Shown: positions 44,406 to 52,802 of the stretch, piece by piece
How the letters are laid out: each line of letters starts with the position of its first letter
Numbering within the stretch: position 1 is the first letter of the stretch
NCBI RefSeq assembly: GCF_008123515.1
Contig: NZ_VSSR01000002.1
Location: 124,001 to 188,000 of the forward strand
Source of the DNA: Bradyrhizobium cytisi
GTDB lineage: Bacteria; Pseudomonadota; Alphaproteobacteria; Rhizobiales; Xanthobacteraceae
DNA length: 64,000 nt
Direction: 5' to 3'
Notes under the pieces: model-generated
The model's input: only the letters and a program-made list of their open reading frames with translations
Database searches by the model: none
Told to the model about the DNA's origin: nothing
Made by a program: the position numbers and the translations under genes

Positions 44406-45914
44406 TTGTCAAAGCTCTCTTTGCCGGTCCGGCTCGCTCTCCTGGTGACGGGAACGATGTTGCCGTTGATCGTTTTCGCCGTCGGCCTCGCCTATTCCAA
44501 CTATCGCCAGGACCGCAGCGACGCGACGCGCCGGGTGCTCGAGACGGTGCGAAGCATGCGCCTCGTGCTCGATTCCGAGGTGCAGCGGATGACGGGCGGC
44601 CTGCAGGTGCTCGCGCTTAGCGAGTCCTTGCACAGGGACGACTTCGACAGTTTCCGCCGCTCTGCAGTCGGGTTCATCAGCCAGTATGGCGAGGACAGCG
44701 TCCTGCTGCTGGCCGACAAGTCCGGGCACCAGCTGTTCTCGACGCTGACGACCGACACGGCGAGCCTGCCGCCGCGCAACAATCGCGATATCGTCGAACG
44801 AGTCTTCGCGAGCAAGACGCCGCAATTTTCCGACCTGTTCACCGGCTCGTCCAAGAAGCGCCCGATCGTCACGGTCGAGGTCCCGGTGCTGCGTGACGGC
44901 GAAGTCGTCTACACGCTCTCCTTCAGCCCGCCGATCGACATCTTCCAGCACCTGGTCGAACGGCAGCGCCCCGACGAGCAGTGGACGGTATCGCTGCTCG
45001 ACAGCAAGGGCGTCGTGTTCGCGCGCGCCCCCAATCCGAACGAGACCTTCGGCAAGCAGGCTTCGCCGTCGCTCTATGAGGCGATGTTCCGCGCACCCGA
45101 GGCGGTTCTGTCGAGCGTGTCGCTCGACGGCGTGGCCCTCGCCTCGGCCTATGCGCGATCGCGGCTGACCGGCTGGACCGTCGCCGCCGGCGTCACCGAG
45201 AGCTCGCTAATCGCGCCGCTCTGGCGCGACATCGCGATCACCAGCCTGATCGGCGGCGTGCTGCTGCTGGTCGGCCTCACCTTTGCGGTCAGGATGGCGA
45301 CCACGATCGCGCGCGGCGACATGCTGCACAATCTGCTGATCGAGGAGCTCAACCACCGCGTCAAGAATACGCTGGCGCTGATGCAGGCCATCGCAGTGCA
45401 GACTTTTCGCAGCGCCAGCCGCGACGAGCGGGCCAAATTCGAGGGGCGCCTCTGCGCGCTGGCCGAGGCGCACAATCTCCTCAGCCAGGAGAAGTGGGCG
45501 GGCTCGGAGCTGCGAGACGTGATCGCACGCGCGCTACAGCCGTTCCTGCTCGCCAATCCCGATCGCATCAGGATGGCCGGCCCCACCGTGCCACTGTCAC
45601 CGCGGCTTGCCGTGGTGCTGTCGATGATCGTGCATGAAATCGCGACGAACGCCGCGAAATACGGCGCGCTGTCCAACGAGACCGGCCGGGTGACCCTGGA
45701 CTGGGAGATCATGGAAGATGCGCCCAAGCCGCGGCTCCGGCTGATCTGGACCGAGACTGGCGGCCCGCCGGTGACCGCGCCGGTGCAGCGCGGCTTCGGC
45801 TCGCGCCTGATCGAGCGCAGCGCGCGCGACCAGCTCGGCGGCGAGGCAACGGTCGACTTCCTGCCGCGCGGCGTGGTCTGCACGGTCATCTGCGCGCTGG
45901 ACGAGGAGCGGTGA
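44406..45914 (+). CDS. Membrane sensor histidine kinase, HWE/HisKA_2 type
   Basis: The 502-residue protein (probable TTG start at 44406) has an N-terminal transmembrane helix (near 8-30), a roughly 240-residue extracytoplasmic dCache-like sensor and a second helix (near 277-297). It ends with an HWE-type kinase: phosphoacceptor His317 in EELNHRVKNTLALMQ, N-box HEIATNAAKYGA near 410 and the WTE motif near 448. Such kinases in alphaproteobacteria often feed the PhyR general stress response. No response regulator is adjacent, so it is an orphan here. Confidence 0.88.
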   Translation: MSKLSLPVRLALLVTGTMLPLIVFAVGLAYSNYRQDRSDATRRVLETVRSMRLVLDSEVQRMTGGLQVLALSESLHRDDFDSFRRSAVGFISQYGEDSVLLLADKSGHQLFSTLTTDTASLPPRNNRDIVERVFASKTPQFSDLFTGSSKKRPIVTVEVPVLRDGEVVYTLSFSPPIDIFQHLVERQRPDEQWTVSLLDSKGVVFARAPNPNETFGKQASPSLYEAMFRAPEAVLSSVSLDGVALASAYARSRLTGWTVAAGVTESSLIAPLWRDIAITSLIGGVLLLVGLTFAVRMATTIARGDMLHNLLIEELNHRVKNTLALMQAIAVQTFRSASRDERAKFEGRLCALAEAHNLLSQEKWAGSELRDVIARALQPFLLANPDRIRMAGPTVPLSPRLAVVLSMIVHEIATNAAKYGALSNETGRVTLDWEIMEDAPKPRLRLIWTETGGPPVTAPVQRGFGSRLIERSARDQLGGEATVDFLPRGVVCTVICALDEER

Positions 45915-45918
45915 ACGC

Positions 45919-46650
45919 CTACCCGATCGTCTGCAGCGCCGGAAATGTCTCCAGCAGCCAGATGCTCACATTGGAGACGGCGCCGGTGAGGAAGCCGACG
46001 CCGGTGATGACCATCAACACGCCCATGGCGCGCTCGACATTGACGAGCTGGCCCTTCATGCGCGCGAACAGCTTTGAGAACTGCTCGATCATCAGCGCCG
46101 CGATCAGGAAGGGAATGCCGAGGCCGGCGGAATAGACCGCGAGCAGTCCCGCCCCCTTCGTCACCGTCGCCTCCGCCGCAGCGATCGAGAGGATCGCGGC
46201 GAGGATCGGGCCGATGCAGGGCGTCCAGCCGAAGGCGAAGGCGAGGCCCATCACATAGGCGCCCCAGAGACCGACGGGTCTTGGTGCAGTCAGGCGCCCC
46301 TCGCGCATCAACAGGCCGATCCGCGTCAGCCCGAGGAAGTGCAGGCCCATGATGATGATGACGATGCCGGCCAGGATCGACAGTTCCGCCGACCAGGCGC
46401 GGATCAGCCCGCCGACCAGCGAGGCGCTGGCACCGAGAGCCACGAACACCGTCGAGAATCCGAGCACGAACAGCAGCGCCGCCATCATGATCGCGCGCTT
46501 GGAGGTCGACGCCGGCTCGTCGCTTTCGACATGCTCGATCGTGGCGCCGGTGAGATAGATCAGATAGGGCGGAACCAGGGGCAGGACGCAAGGCGAGAGG
46601 AAGCTGACGAGGCCGGCAATCAGCGCCGCCGTAATCGAGACATTTTGCAT
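45919..46650 (-). CDS. ccdA: Cytochrome c biogenesis/thiol transport protein CcdA
   Basis: The start is ATG 46650 (MQNVSITAALIAGLVSF). The 243-residue protein has six transmembrane segments with the redox cysteines Cys21 (SPCVLPLVPP) and Cys145 (WTPCIGPIL). It carries electrons from cytoplasmic thioredoxin across the inner membrane to periplasmic thioredoxin-like proteins such as those in cytochrome c maturation. No ccm or thioredoxin gene is adjacent. It converges on the kinase gene with four bases between stops. Confidence 0.93.
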   Translation of the reverse strand: MQNVSITAALIAGLVSFLSPCVLPLVPPYLIYLTGATIEHVESDEPASTSKRAIMMAALLFVLGFSTVFVALGASASLVGGLIRAWSAELSILAGIVIIIMGLHFLGLTRIGLLMREGRLTAPRPVGLWGAYVMGLAFAFGWTPCIGPILAAILSIAAAEATVTKGAGLLAVYSAGLGIPFLIAALMIEQFSKLFARMKGQLVNVERAMGVLMVITGVGFLTGAVSNVSIWLLETFPALQTIG

Positions 46651-46780
46651 GATGCAGTCGGAGCCATCCCGGGCCCTCGGGCAGCGCGCCGGGAATGGGC
46701 GCATGGCCGGAGCCAAACCGGCTCTGGTGTAGCCGATGCCGGGGAATGCGCAACAGAGGCGCGATCAAACCAAGGCTCCT

Positions 46781-46816
46781 CCCGATGCCGTCTGCGATCA
46801 CAGATGCGGCATCGGG
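46781..46816. terminator. Large imperfect hairpin between ccdA and the 88-residue gene
   Basis: CCCGATGCCG and CGGCATCGGG pair, with inner TCTG/CAGA, around a six-base loop. A smaller hairpin lies at 46826-46847 (AATCTCGC / GCGAGATT). Both follow the stop of the minus-strand 88-residue gene and are probably its 3' end structures. Confidence 0.5.
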
Positions 46817-46858
46817 ACTCGCACAAATCTCGCCAAAAAGCGAGATTCAGCGGCGCGG

Positions 46859-47125
46859 CTACTTCACCACGCGGAGCAGCGGACGCCGGGGCTGGTCCTG
46901 CGTCTGCTTGGAGGGGGGCAGCGGCTCGCTGGCAGCGCTCCGCAGCATTTCGTCGCACAGCGCCTTGAGGTCCGCACTGTCAATTCCTTTGAGCTTCATC
47001 CTGACATCGAGGATGACGATCGAGAGCAGCTCAGCCGACTCACGGCTGTTGCTCTCGTTGAGAACCTTGCGGCACTCCTCGAGCGTCTCGAGCACCGACT
47101 GCAACTGTTCGTCTGAATGCGACAC
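46859..47125 (-). CDS. Hypothetical 88-residue protein
   Basis: I chose GTG 47125 (SHSDEQLQSVLETLEE...), preceded by GGAAAGAACGCC. The same frame stays open a further 148 codons upstream, but that part runs through a tandem repeat and reads as noncoding. The protein is mostly helical and acidic in its first 65 residues (ECRKVLNESNSRESAELLSI, VRMKLKGIDSADLKALCDEM), with a basic tail. No family was recognised. Confidence 0.6.
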   Translation of the reverse strand: MSHSDEQLQSVLETLEECRKVLNESNSRESAELLSIVILDVRMKLKGIDSADLKALCDEMLRSAASEPLPPSKQTQDQPRRPLLRVVK

Positions 47126-47303
47126 GGCGTTCTTTCCGTTAGTTCGGGCTGCGAGACGTGCTTGAAACGATCCCCTTGGCCCCCAAAGCGAGCCAAGGAT
47201 AGCATGAGGAGTCCGCGCCCTCGAAGATGATTTCAATGTGTTTCTGCGTCGAAACCGCAGTTCCAGATGGCTTTGCAAAGCGGCGCAAGTCGGAATGGCG
47301 AGA

Positions 47304-47408
47304 GCTGAAACGCTTGAAGCTGAAACGCTTGAAGCTGAAACGCTTGGAGCTGAAACGCCTGGAGCTGAAACGCCTGGAGCTGAAACGCTTGGAGCTGAAA
47401 CGCCTCGG
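47304..47408. repeat. 15-bp tandem repeat (seven copies)
   Basis: Seven consecutive units of GCTGAAACGC(T/C)T(G/C)(A/G)A type begin at 47304, 47319, 47334, 47349, 47364, 47379 and 47394. Every frame on both strands reads as a pentapeptide repeat because the unit is a multiple of three. I find no convincing gene across 47126-47685. The remaining 450 bases there are plain intergenic sequence. Confidence 0.9.
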
Positions 47409-47685
47409 CCCGTGCGATCGATCCATCCCGCAAGCGCGCGCGGCATTTCGCACGCCACCCTCAGGTCCACTTGGACCCGGCAATCCCGCAGCCATGGCAA
47501 GGCTCGCAACGGAACGCACGTGTACCCCTCTTCCGGGCAACAACTAGCCCGATTCCCAACCCCAAGCACACTAAAATACCACTTCGGGCGCGGTAAGTAT
47601 GGCGTTCAAAACTCACCGTTCCCCAACCCGTCGTGGTTGTGGTTTGCGCTGGATTCTGCCACTTTAGCGTTTCGAAGGGACTTGT

Positions 47686-48735
47686 ATGCACTCCTTGGCG
47701 GAAAGGGGCGTTCCACTGGAGGAACGTCTAAAGACAAACATCAGCGGCCTCTCCGATTGGGATGCGGCCCGCATCTTCTTGGAAGTCGTTCGATGCGGCA
47801 GCTTCCGCTCGGCGGCCGAACGCTTGTCTCTGTCGATCAACGCTGTCCGCCGCCGGATCGATGATTTTGAGCGCCAGACCGGCACCACCCTGTTCACACG
47901 CGATGTCCACGGCACCCATCTCACCGATGAAGGCGCGCTGGTGGTCTCCGCTGTCGAGCGCATGGAGGCGGCGGCCTTCGACGTGTTGCGCACCAGCGAT
48001 TCAACCGCCAACGCCCTCACCGGCGAGGTTCGCGTCGCCGTCACCGAGGGATTGGGCACCTTCTGGCTCGCCCCCCGGCTGGTGGAATTCCAGCAAGCCT
48101 ATCCGAATATCCTGGTCGACCTGCATTGCGCGATGCGCTCGGCGGACGTTTCCCGCCACGAGGCCGACGTCGCCATCCATCTGTCGCGGCCATCGGCGCT
48201 CGACGTCAAGCTGGTGCGGCTCGGCCGCATGCATTTGATGTTCTGGGCTTCGGAAAAATACCTTGAAAAATATGGCACGCCGCACTCGGCGCTCGAATTG
48301 ATCAAGCACCGCCTGGTGCTGCAATTCGCCGACCAGCTCGCCGCCAAGGAAACTTTCGAGAGCTTCTTCCCGGGCGTTCCGGAGCGTGACCTTCTGGTCA
48401 TGAAGACCAACGTCTCAAGCGCCAATTACTGGGCTGTCGCGAATGGAGCCGGAATCGGCGTATTCCCGAGCTATGCCATTGCGCTTGGCGGGAAGTTGAT
48501 TCCACTGGAGGTCGAGTTGAACCGACCGCTGGATATCTGGTTGTCCTACCACCCTGGTAGCGGCCGGATTCCCCGCGTGCGGCACATGATTGATTGGCTG
48601 ATCGAAGCTTTCAATCCGGCTCGCTTCCCGTGGTTTAAGGAAGAGTTCGTGCATCCGCATGAATTCAAGGACTCGTATATGGGCGAACCCCTGACCCAGC
48701 TCTTCGGGGGATTTTCAACCGAAGAACAAAGGTGA
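47686..48735 (+). CDS. LysR family transcriptional regulator
   Basis: The 349-residue protein starts at ATG 47686, behind GAAGGGACTTGT. The helix-turn-helix lies near residues 25-60 (ARIFLEVVRCGSFRSAAERL, then INAVRRRIDDFERQTGTTLF). The effector domain runs from about 110 to 300. The roughly 25-residue N-terminal and roughly 45-residue C-terminal extensions make it longer than most. Its stop overlaps a possible GTG start of the XRE gene, so the two regulators are probably co-transcribed. Confidence 0.9.
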   Translation: MHSLAERGVPLEERLKTNISGLSDWDAARIFLEVVRCGSFRSAAERLSLSINAVRRRIDDFERQTGTTLFTRDVHGTHLTDEGALVVSAVERMEAAAFDVLRTSDSTANALTGEVRVAVTEGLGTFWLAPRLVEFQQAYPNILVDLHCAMRSADVSRHEADVAIHLSRPSALDVKLVRLGRMHLMFWASEKYLEKYGTPHSALELIKHRLVLQFADQLAAKETFESFFPGVPERDLLVMKTNVSSANYWAVANGAGIGVFPSYAIALGGKLIPLEVELNRPLDIWLSYHPGSGRIPRVRHMIDWLIEAFNPARFPWFKEEFVHPHEFKDSYMGEPLTQLFGGFSTEEQR

Positions 48736-48743
48736 AAACCAAA

Positions 48744-49136
48744 ATGAAAGCAGCGGCGAAAAGGATGAAGCAGCGCAGTGCCGGCAAGCCGGACATCGAG
48801 CTTGGCAAGCGGATCCGTCTGCGGCGCGTCGAGATGAAGATCTCGCAGGCTGAGCTCGGCGAAAAGCTCGGCGTGAGCTTCCAGCAGGTCCAGAAATACG
48901 AGAAGGGCGTCAACCGCGTCGGCGCGGCTCGGCTTCAGCAGATCGCCACCGCCCTCGATGTGCCCGTGACCTTCTTCTATGACGGCGACAACAAGGCCCG
49001 CGAAGTCGAAAGCCTCCTGTTCCTGGACTCGGCTTTCAGCCTCCGCCTGCTGCGCGCCTACAGCAAGATCAAGGATCAGACGGTGCAGCGTCAGCTCGTC
49101 TCGCTGATGGAATCGATCGCGGCGAACGAAGCCTGA
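48744..49136 (+). CDS. XRE family helix-turn-helix regulator
   Basis: The 130-residue protein starts at ATG 48744 (AAAGGTG upstream); a GTG at 48732 overlapping the LysR stop is an alternative. The Cro/CI-type helix-turn-helix spans about 22-80 (RIRLRRVEMKISQAELGEKL, then VSFQQVQKYEKGVNRVGAARL). A helical C-terminus (LLRAYSKIKDQTVQRQLVSL) follows, probably for dimerisation. The target is unknown. Confidence 0.9.
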   Translation: MKAAAKRMKQRSAGKPDIELGKRIRLRRVEMKISQAELGEKLGVSFQQVQKYEKGVNRVGAARLQQIATALDVPVTFFYDGDNKAREVESLLFLDSAFSLRLLRAYSKIKDQTVQRQLVSLMESIAANEA

Positions 49137-49250
49137 TCGATCGACGGCCTGGCCTTCACGGCCAATGTTCAATCCGCCGCGTCGCGGGGGCGCGGCTGGA
49201 TTGGGCGAGGCCCGATTGGCAGGATGAAGCCTGATTGGCAGGAGAAAGAC

Positions 49251-49295
49251 GTGCGCACCTTATGCGCGCGGCCTTCGATTTTTGGGGCGGCATGA
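49251..49295 (+). CDS. Possible 14-residue ORF ending inside a terminator loop
   Basis: GTG 49251 follows the excellent ribosome site GGCAGGAGAAAGAC and reads MRTLCARPSIFGAA. The TGA falls in the loop of the terminator at 49284-49302. Upstream, GATTGGCAGGA occurs twice (49214 and 49232). This is the geometry of a translated leader or sRNA-encoded peptide, but chance is possible. Confidence 0.35.
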   Translation: MRTLCARPSIFGAA

Positions 49296-49309
49296 CCGCC
49301 CCTTTTTTT
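49284..49309 (+). terminator. Strong rho-independent terminator
   Basis: GGGGCGG-CATGA-CCGCCCC is followed by seven T residues. It lies 148 bases beyond the XRE stop and before the L,D-transpeptidase gene. The rest of 49137-49501 has no gene that I can support beyond the tiny ORF inside it. Confidence 0.92.
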
Positions 49310-49501
49310 GGTATTCGTCGCAGTTTACGCGAACCCGTCCCAACCTTGTTGCGACCTACTCGAGAGCCTCCGCGTTGGACGCGCGGGGGCCTCGATGCGC
49401 TTAATGGGACCGCAACCCTGATGCCCTAGCTTCCGCCGATTTCGCCGATCGGCGCACGCAGCACAGCGGCCGGGAATTGCCTCTTGGGGAAAACCAGACA
49501 G

Positions 49502-50848
49502 ATGTCGAAACGCCATGCCGTGATCATTGCCATGGGCCTCATCGTCAGCGCCTCTGCGCTTGCGCAGACCGAGACCACGGGCCAGGCCGGGCCCAAGCCC
49601 GGCACCTCCGGCACCGTGCCGGCGGTCGCCAACCCGGCTCACGCCGCCGCGCCCAAAGCCGCCGCTGCGGCACCGGCTTCGACCGCCGAGAGCCGCTCGG
49701 CCGCAGCGCTCGCGCTGACGCATGAGCCGACCTATGACGAAGGCACCGCCCAGCGCATCAAGGACGCGGCGCTGAGCTATTCCGATATTGCGGTGCGCGG
49801 CGGCTGGCCGACGATCCCTGCGGACGCCAGGTTCGCGCCCGGCGTGCAAGGCGCCAACGACGACCTCCTGCGCAAGCGGCTGATTCTTTCGGGCGACCTC
49901 GCTGCCGAGAAGGCGAGCGGTGCTTTCGACCAGGATCTCGCGAACGGTGTGAAGCGCTTCCAGGCCCGCCACGGTCTTGCGCCGACGGGCACGATGACGC
50001 CGCGCACGCTCGCGGCCATGAACGTCACAGTGCAAAAGCGCATCCGGCAACTGGAAGCGTCGCTCGAGCGGCTCGAGAACACCAACTTCAGCTTCGGCAC
50101 GCGCTATGTCGTGGTCAACATCCCCGCCGCCTTCGCCGAGGCGGTCGAGAACGACGTCGTGGTGCGGCGCTATCGCGTCATCGTCGGCAAGACCGAAAAA
50201 CCGTCGCCGACGCTGACGGCCCAGATCACCGGCGTGGTGCTGAACCCGACCTGGACGGTGCCCTCCTCGATCGCCAAGACCGAGATCTCCGCACATATGC
50301 GCAAGGACCCGACCTATCTGTCGCGCATGCACATGGAGGTGCTCGACGGCCACGACAATCCGATCGATCCGCATTCGGTCGACTGGTCGGGCACGCACAC
50401 GCCGAATTTCACCGTGCGCCAGCAGAATGGCACCTTCAACGCGCTCGGCGCGGTGAAGATCGACATGCCGAACTCCTATTCGGTCTACATGCACGACACC
50501 AACCAGCGCAATCTGTTCAGCGACGACTACCGCTTCGATTCCCACGGCTGCTCCCGCGTCGACAATGTGCGCGATCTCGCCGCCTGGCTGCTCAAGGACC
50601 AGCCGAAATGGAGCCGCGCCGCGATCGATGCGGAAATCGCCACCGGTCAGCACCAGGAGGTCGCGATGGCCAGGAAGGTGCCGGTGGCCTGGATCTATCT
50701 CACCGCGTGGATGACCAGGGACCAGTCCATCCAGTTCCGCAGCGACGTCTATAGCCAGGACGAGCAGTTGCTGGAGGCAACCGCCGAAGAAGCCGCGTTC
50801 TTCAGCAATGCCGGCAATCATCCGCTGACCGCGCATATGGCGCAGTAG
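49502..50848 (+). CDS. L,D-transpeptidase (YcbB-like) with peptidoglycan-binding domain
   Basis: The start is ATG 49502 (MSKRHAVIIAMGLIVSASAL), a signal peptide cut near ALA|QT. The 448-residue protein has an Ala/Pro-rich linker (30-70), a PG_binding_1 domain near 118-175 (FDQDLANGVKRFQARHGL, TGTMTPRTLAAMN) and a catalytic domain near 200-360. The L,D-transpeptidase motif is HDT...SHGCSRVDN, with nucleophile Cys350 and His348. It forms 3-3 cross-links or attaches proteins to peptidoglycan in the periplasm. Confidence 0.92.
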   Translation: MSKRHAVIIAMGLIVSASALAQTETTGQAGPKPGTSGTVPAVANPAHAAAPKAAAAAPASTAESRSAAALALTHEPTYDEGTAQRIKDAALSYSDIAVRGGWPTIPADARFAPGVQGANDDLLRKRLILSGDLAAEKASGAFDQDLANGVKRFQARHGLAPTGTMTPRTLAAMNVTVQKRIRQLEASLERLENTNFSFGTRYVVVNIPAAFAEAVENDVVVRRYRVIVGKTEKPSPTLTAQITGVVLNPTWTVPSSIAKTEISAHMRKDPTYLSRMHMEVLDGHDNPIDPHSVDWSGTHTPNFTVRQQNGTFNALGAVKIDMPNSYSVYMHDTNQRNLFSDDYRFDSHGCSRVDNVRDLAAWLLKDQPKWSRAAIDAEIATGQHQEVAMARKVPVAWIYLTAWMTRDQSIQFRSDVYSQDEQLLEATAEEAAFFSNAGNHPLTAHMAQ

Positions 50849-50956
50849 ACATGCAATCGCGGCACGGGCTGATGCAAATCCCCTCGCCCCGCCGCGGTTG
50901 ACCTGGGCCTCGGCCCGGTCGCACATTGCGCCTCGTCAACGACAAGCGAGCGCGCG

Positions 50957-51772
50957 ATGCCTGATCTCCCCCATGAAGCTCCCTACGCCGACGGCAAGAT
51001 CATCACGGAGGTCGCCGACGGCGTCGGTGTGATCACCTTCAACAATCCCGACAAGCGCAACGCGATGTCGCTGGAGATGTGGGAGGGATTTGGCGAAGCG
51101 CTGACAGCCTTGCGCGACGACGATTCAGTGCGCGTCGTGATCATGCGCGGCGCCGGCGGCAAGGCGTTCGTCTCCGGCGCCGACATCAGCCAGTTCGAGA
51201 AAAACCGCCATAATGCGGCGGCCTCCGAGGAGTACGGCAAGCGCAGCGCCGCCCAGCGCGCGCTGCTCGCCGACTACCCGAAGCCGACGATTGCCTGCAT
51301 CCAGGGTTTTTGCCTCGGCGGCGGCATGCAGGTCGCGATGCTGGCCGACATCCGCATCGCCGCGCACGACAGCCAGTTCGGCATTCCCGCGGCGAAGCTC
51401 GGCATCGCCTATGGCTTTGACGGCCTGCGGCACCTGGTGTCGCTCGTCGGCCCGTCCTGGGCGCGGCTGCTGATGTACACGGGCATGCGCATCGATTCCA
51501 CCGAAGCCTTGCGCATCGGCCTCGTCGAGCGCGTGATCCCCGACGACCAGCTCTGGGGCGAGACCATGGCGATTGCCGCGACGATCTCGCAGAACGCGCC
51601 GCTTGCGATCAAGGCCGCCAAGATCACCATCGCGGAGGTGCTGAAGGACGAAAGCGCACGCGACATGACCGCAATCAAGGCGATCGGCACGGCCTGCATG
51701 GACAGCGCCGATTTTCGCGAAGGCCGGCAGGCCTTCATGGACAAGCGCAAGCCGCAGTTCCAGGGGAAGTAG
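50957..51772 (+). CDS. Enoyl-CoA hydratase/isomerase family protein
   Basis: The 271-residue crotonase-fold protein has oxyanion-hole blocks GGKAFVSGADISQF (near 68-81) and GFCLGGGMQVAMLADIRIAA (near 118-137), then FGIPAAKLGIAYG. The first Glu of classical hydratases is not clear in the second block (position occupied by Gln/Met), so exact chemistry is uncertain. It stands alone. Confidence 0.88.
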   Translation: MPDLPHEAPYADGKIITEVADGVGVITFNNPDKRNAMSLEMWEGFGEALTALRDDDSVRVVIMRGAGGKAFVSGADISQFEKNRHNAAASEEYGKRSAAQRALLADYPKPTIACIQGFCLGGGMQVAMLADIRIAAHDSQFGIPAAKLGIAYGFDGLRHLVSLVGPSWARLLMYTGMRIDSTEALRIGLVERVIPDDQLWGETMAIAATISQNAPLAIKAAKITIAEVLKDESARDMTAIKAIGTACMDSADFREGRQAFMDKRKPQFQGK

Positions 51773-52019
51773 CCTCGACGCCGGACGCACCACAAAGAAC
51801 CTCGAAAACAACCCTATGCACAGTAGAAATTGCTCAACAATTTGGCTCGAGCTGATTTGAGCCGTGCGGCCATGAGATTTGACACGTCGGGCAAAACACC
51901 GGCAGAATAACATCATGACGCACCACGGCCGATGAAGACGGGCATAACGCCGCGGCGTTACGATTGGACCGAGTGCAACGAATGCTCCGATCACGGCAAC
52001 CCGTCCGTTGGCGAAAAAC

Positions 52020-52763
52020 ATGAAAGACACGTTGAACTTCGTCGGCGACGGCGATGATGTGGACGTCATCCACGACGTTGAGCGAACCTTTGGGATCAAG
52101 CTGACCGACGCGGAAGCCGAGCAGACGCGGACCGTCGGCCAGCTTTACGATCTGATCGAAGTGAAACATCCGAACGCCGGAAGCAGAACGCAGGTTTGCC
52201 TTTCTCAAATGGCGTTCTACCGCCTGCGTCGAGCACTCAAAACCATGGGAATCGCGAGCGAGATCACGCCCCAAACGCCCATTTCAGTTCTTGAACGACT
52301 CGAGCCTCGCTCGATGGCTCCGAAGTGGCGACGGCTTGCGCAGGGTTCAGGCCTTGATCTTCCGAGTCTGGAAGCCTCTTTCCGGATGTCAGCGAGATGG
52401 CCGAGACCTTTCCGTTGGCCGGCCCTATTCGTATTGGGGCTGCTCGGCTGCCTGTGGCACGCCGTTGGGACCTCGTTGGACAATCTGCTTGTACTCTTCC
52501 TGGCGGCGGCACTCTGCTTTGGCTTTGGTTACGAGAGGTGGCTGGTCTCCCGGATCGTTCCGCGTCGCATCCTCACGATCGGCGAGTTGGCGCGGGAGGC
52601 GGCAGGCTGCAGTTTTGCGAAGCTGACCAACGAGAACAAGGAATGCGCGCCATTCGACAGATGGTTTGCGCTGACAGCGATCCTGCGCGGCATCACAGGG
52701 CACAAAATCACGATCACGCGGGAGACCACGTTTTTTGCCGAGCACGCGAAGCCGACGGCATAA
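52020..52763 (+). CDS. Membrane protein with degenerate acyl-carrier-like N-terminal domain
   Basis: The 247-residue protein starts at ATG 52020; TTG 52008 is also in frame. Residues about 13-50 (VIHDVERTFGIKLTDAEAEQ, TVGQLYDLIEVK) match the last two helices of acyl carrier proteins, but the phosphopantetheine DSL serine is absent. Two hydrophobic segments lie near 132-170 (PALFVLGLLGCLWHAV, LLVLFLAAALCFGFGY). A soluble tail follows. It precedes an EF-G-like gene by 39 bases in the same direction. The 247-bp gap upstream has no gene. Function unknown. Confidence 0.65.
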   Translation: MKDTLNFVGDGDDVDVIHDVERTFGIKLTDAEAEQTRTVGQLYDLIEVKHPNAGSRTQVCLSQMAFYRLRRALKTMGIASEITPQTPISVLERLEPRSMAPKWRRLAQGSGLDLPSLEASFRMSARWPRPFRWPALFVLGLLGCLWHAVGTSLDNLLVLFLAAALCFGFGYERWLVSRIVPRRILTIGELAREAAGCSFAKLTNENKECAPFDRWFALTAILRGITGHKITITRETTFFAEHAKPTA

Positions 52764-52802
52764 GGCTCCGGAACAGGCCGGCTTGAGGGCTGATACGTCA
52801 AA

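Noticed and set aside
47304..47408. CRISPR array
   Set aside because: Units are 15 bp and directly adjacent with no spacers, and no cas gene is present.
47227..47547. 106-codon ORF with LKRLE repeats
   Set aside because: It is produced by the 15-bp tandem repeat, which opens every frame; no ribosome site or conservation signal.
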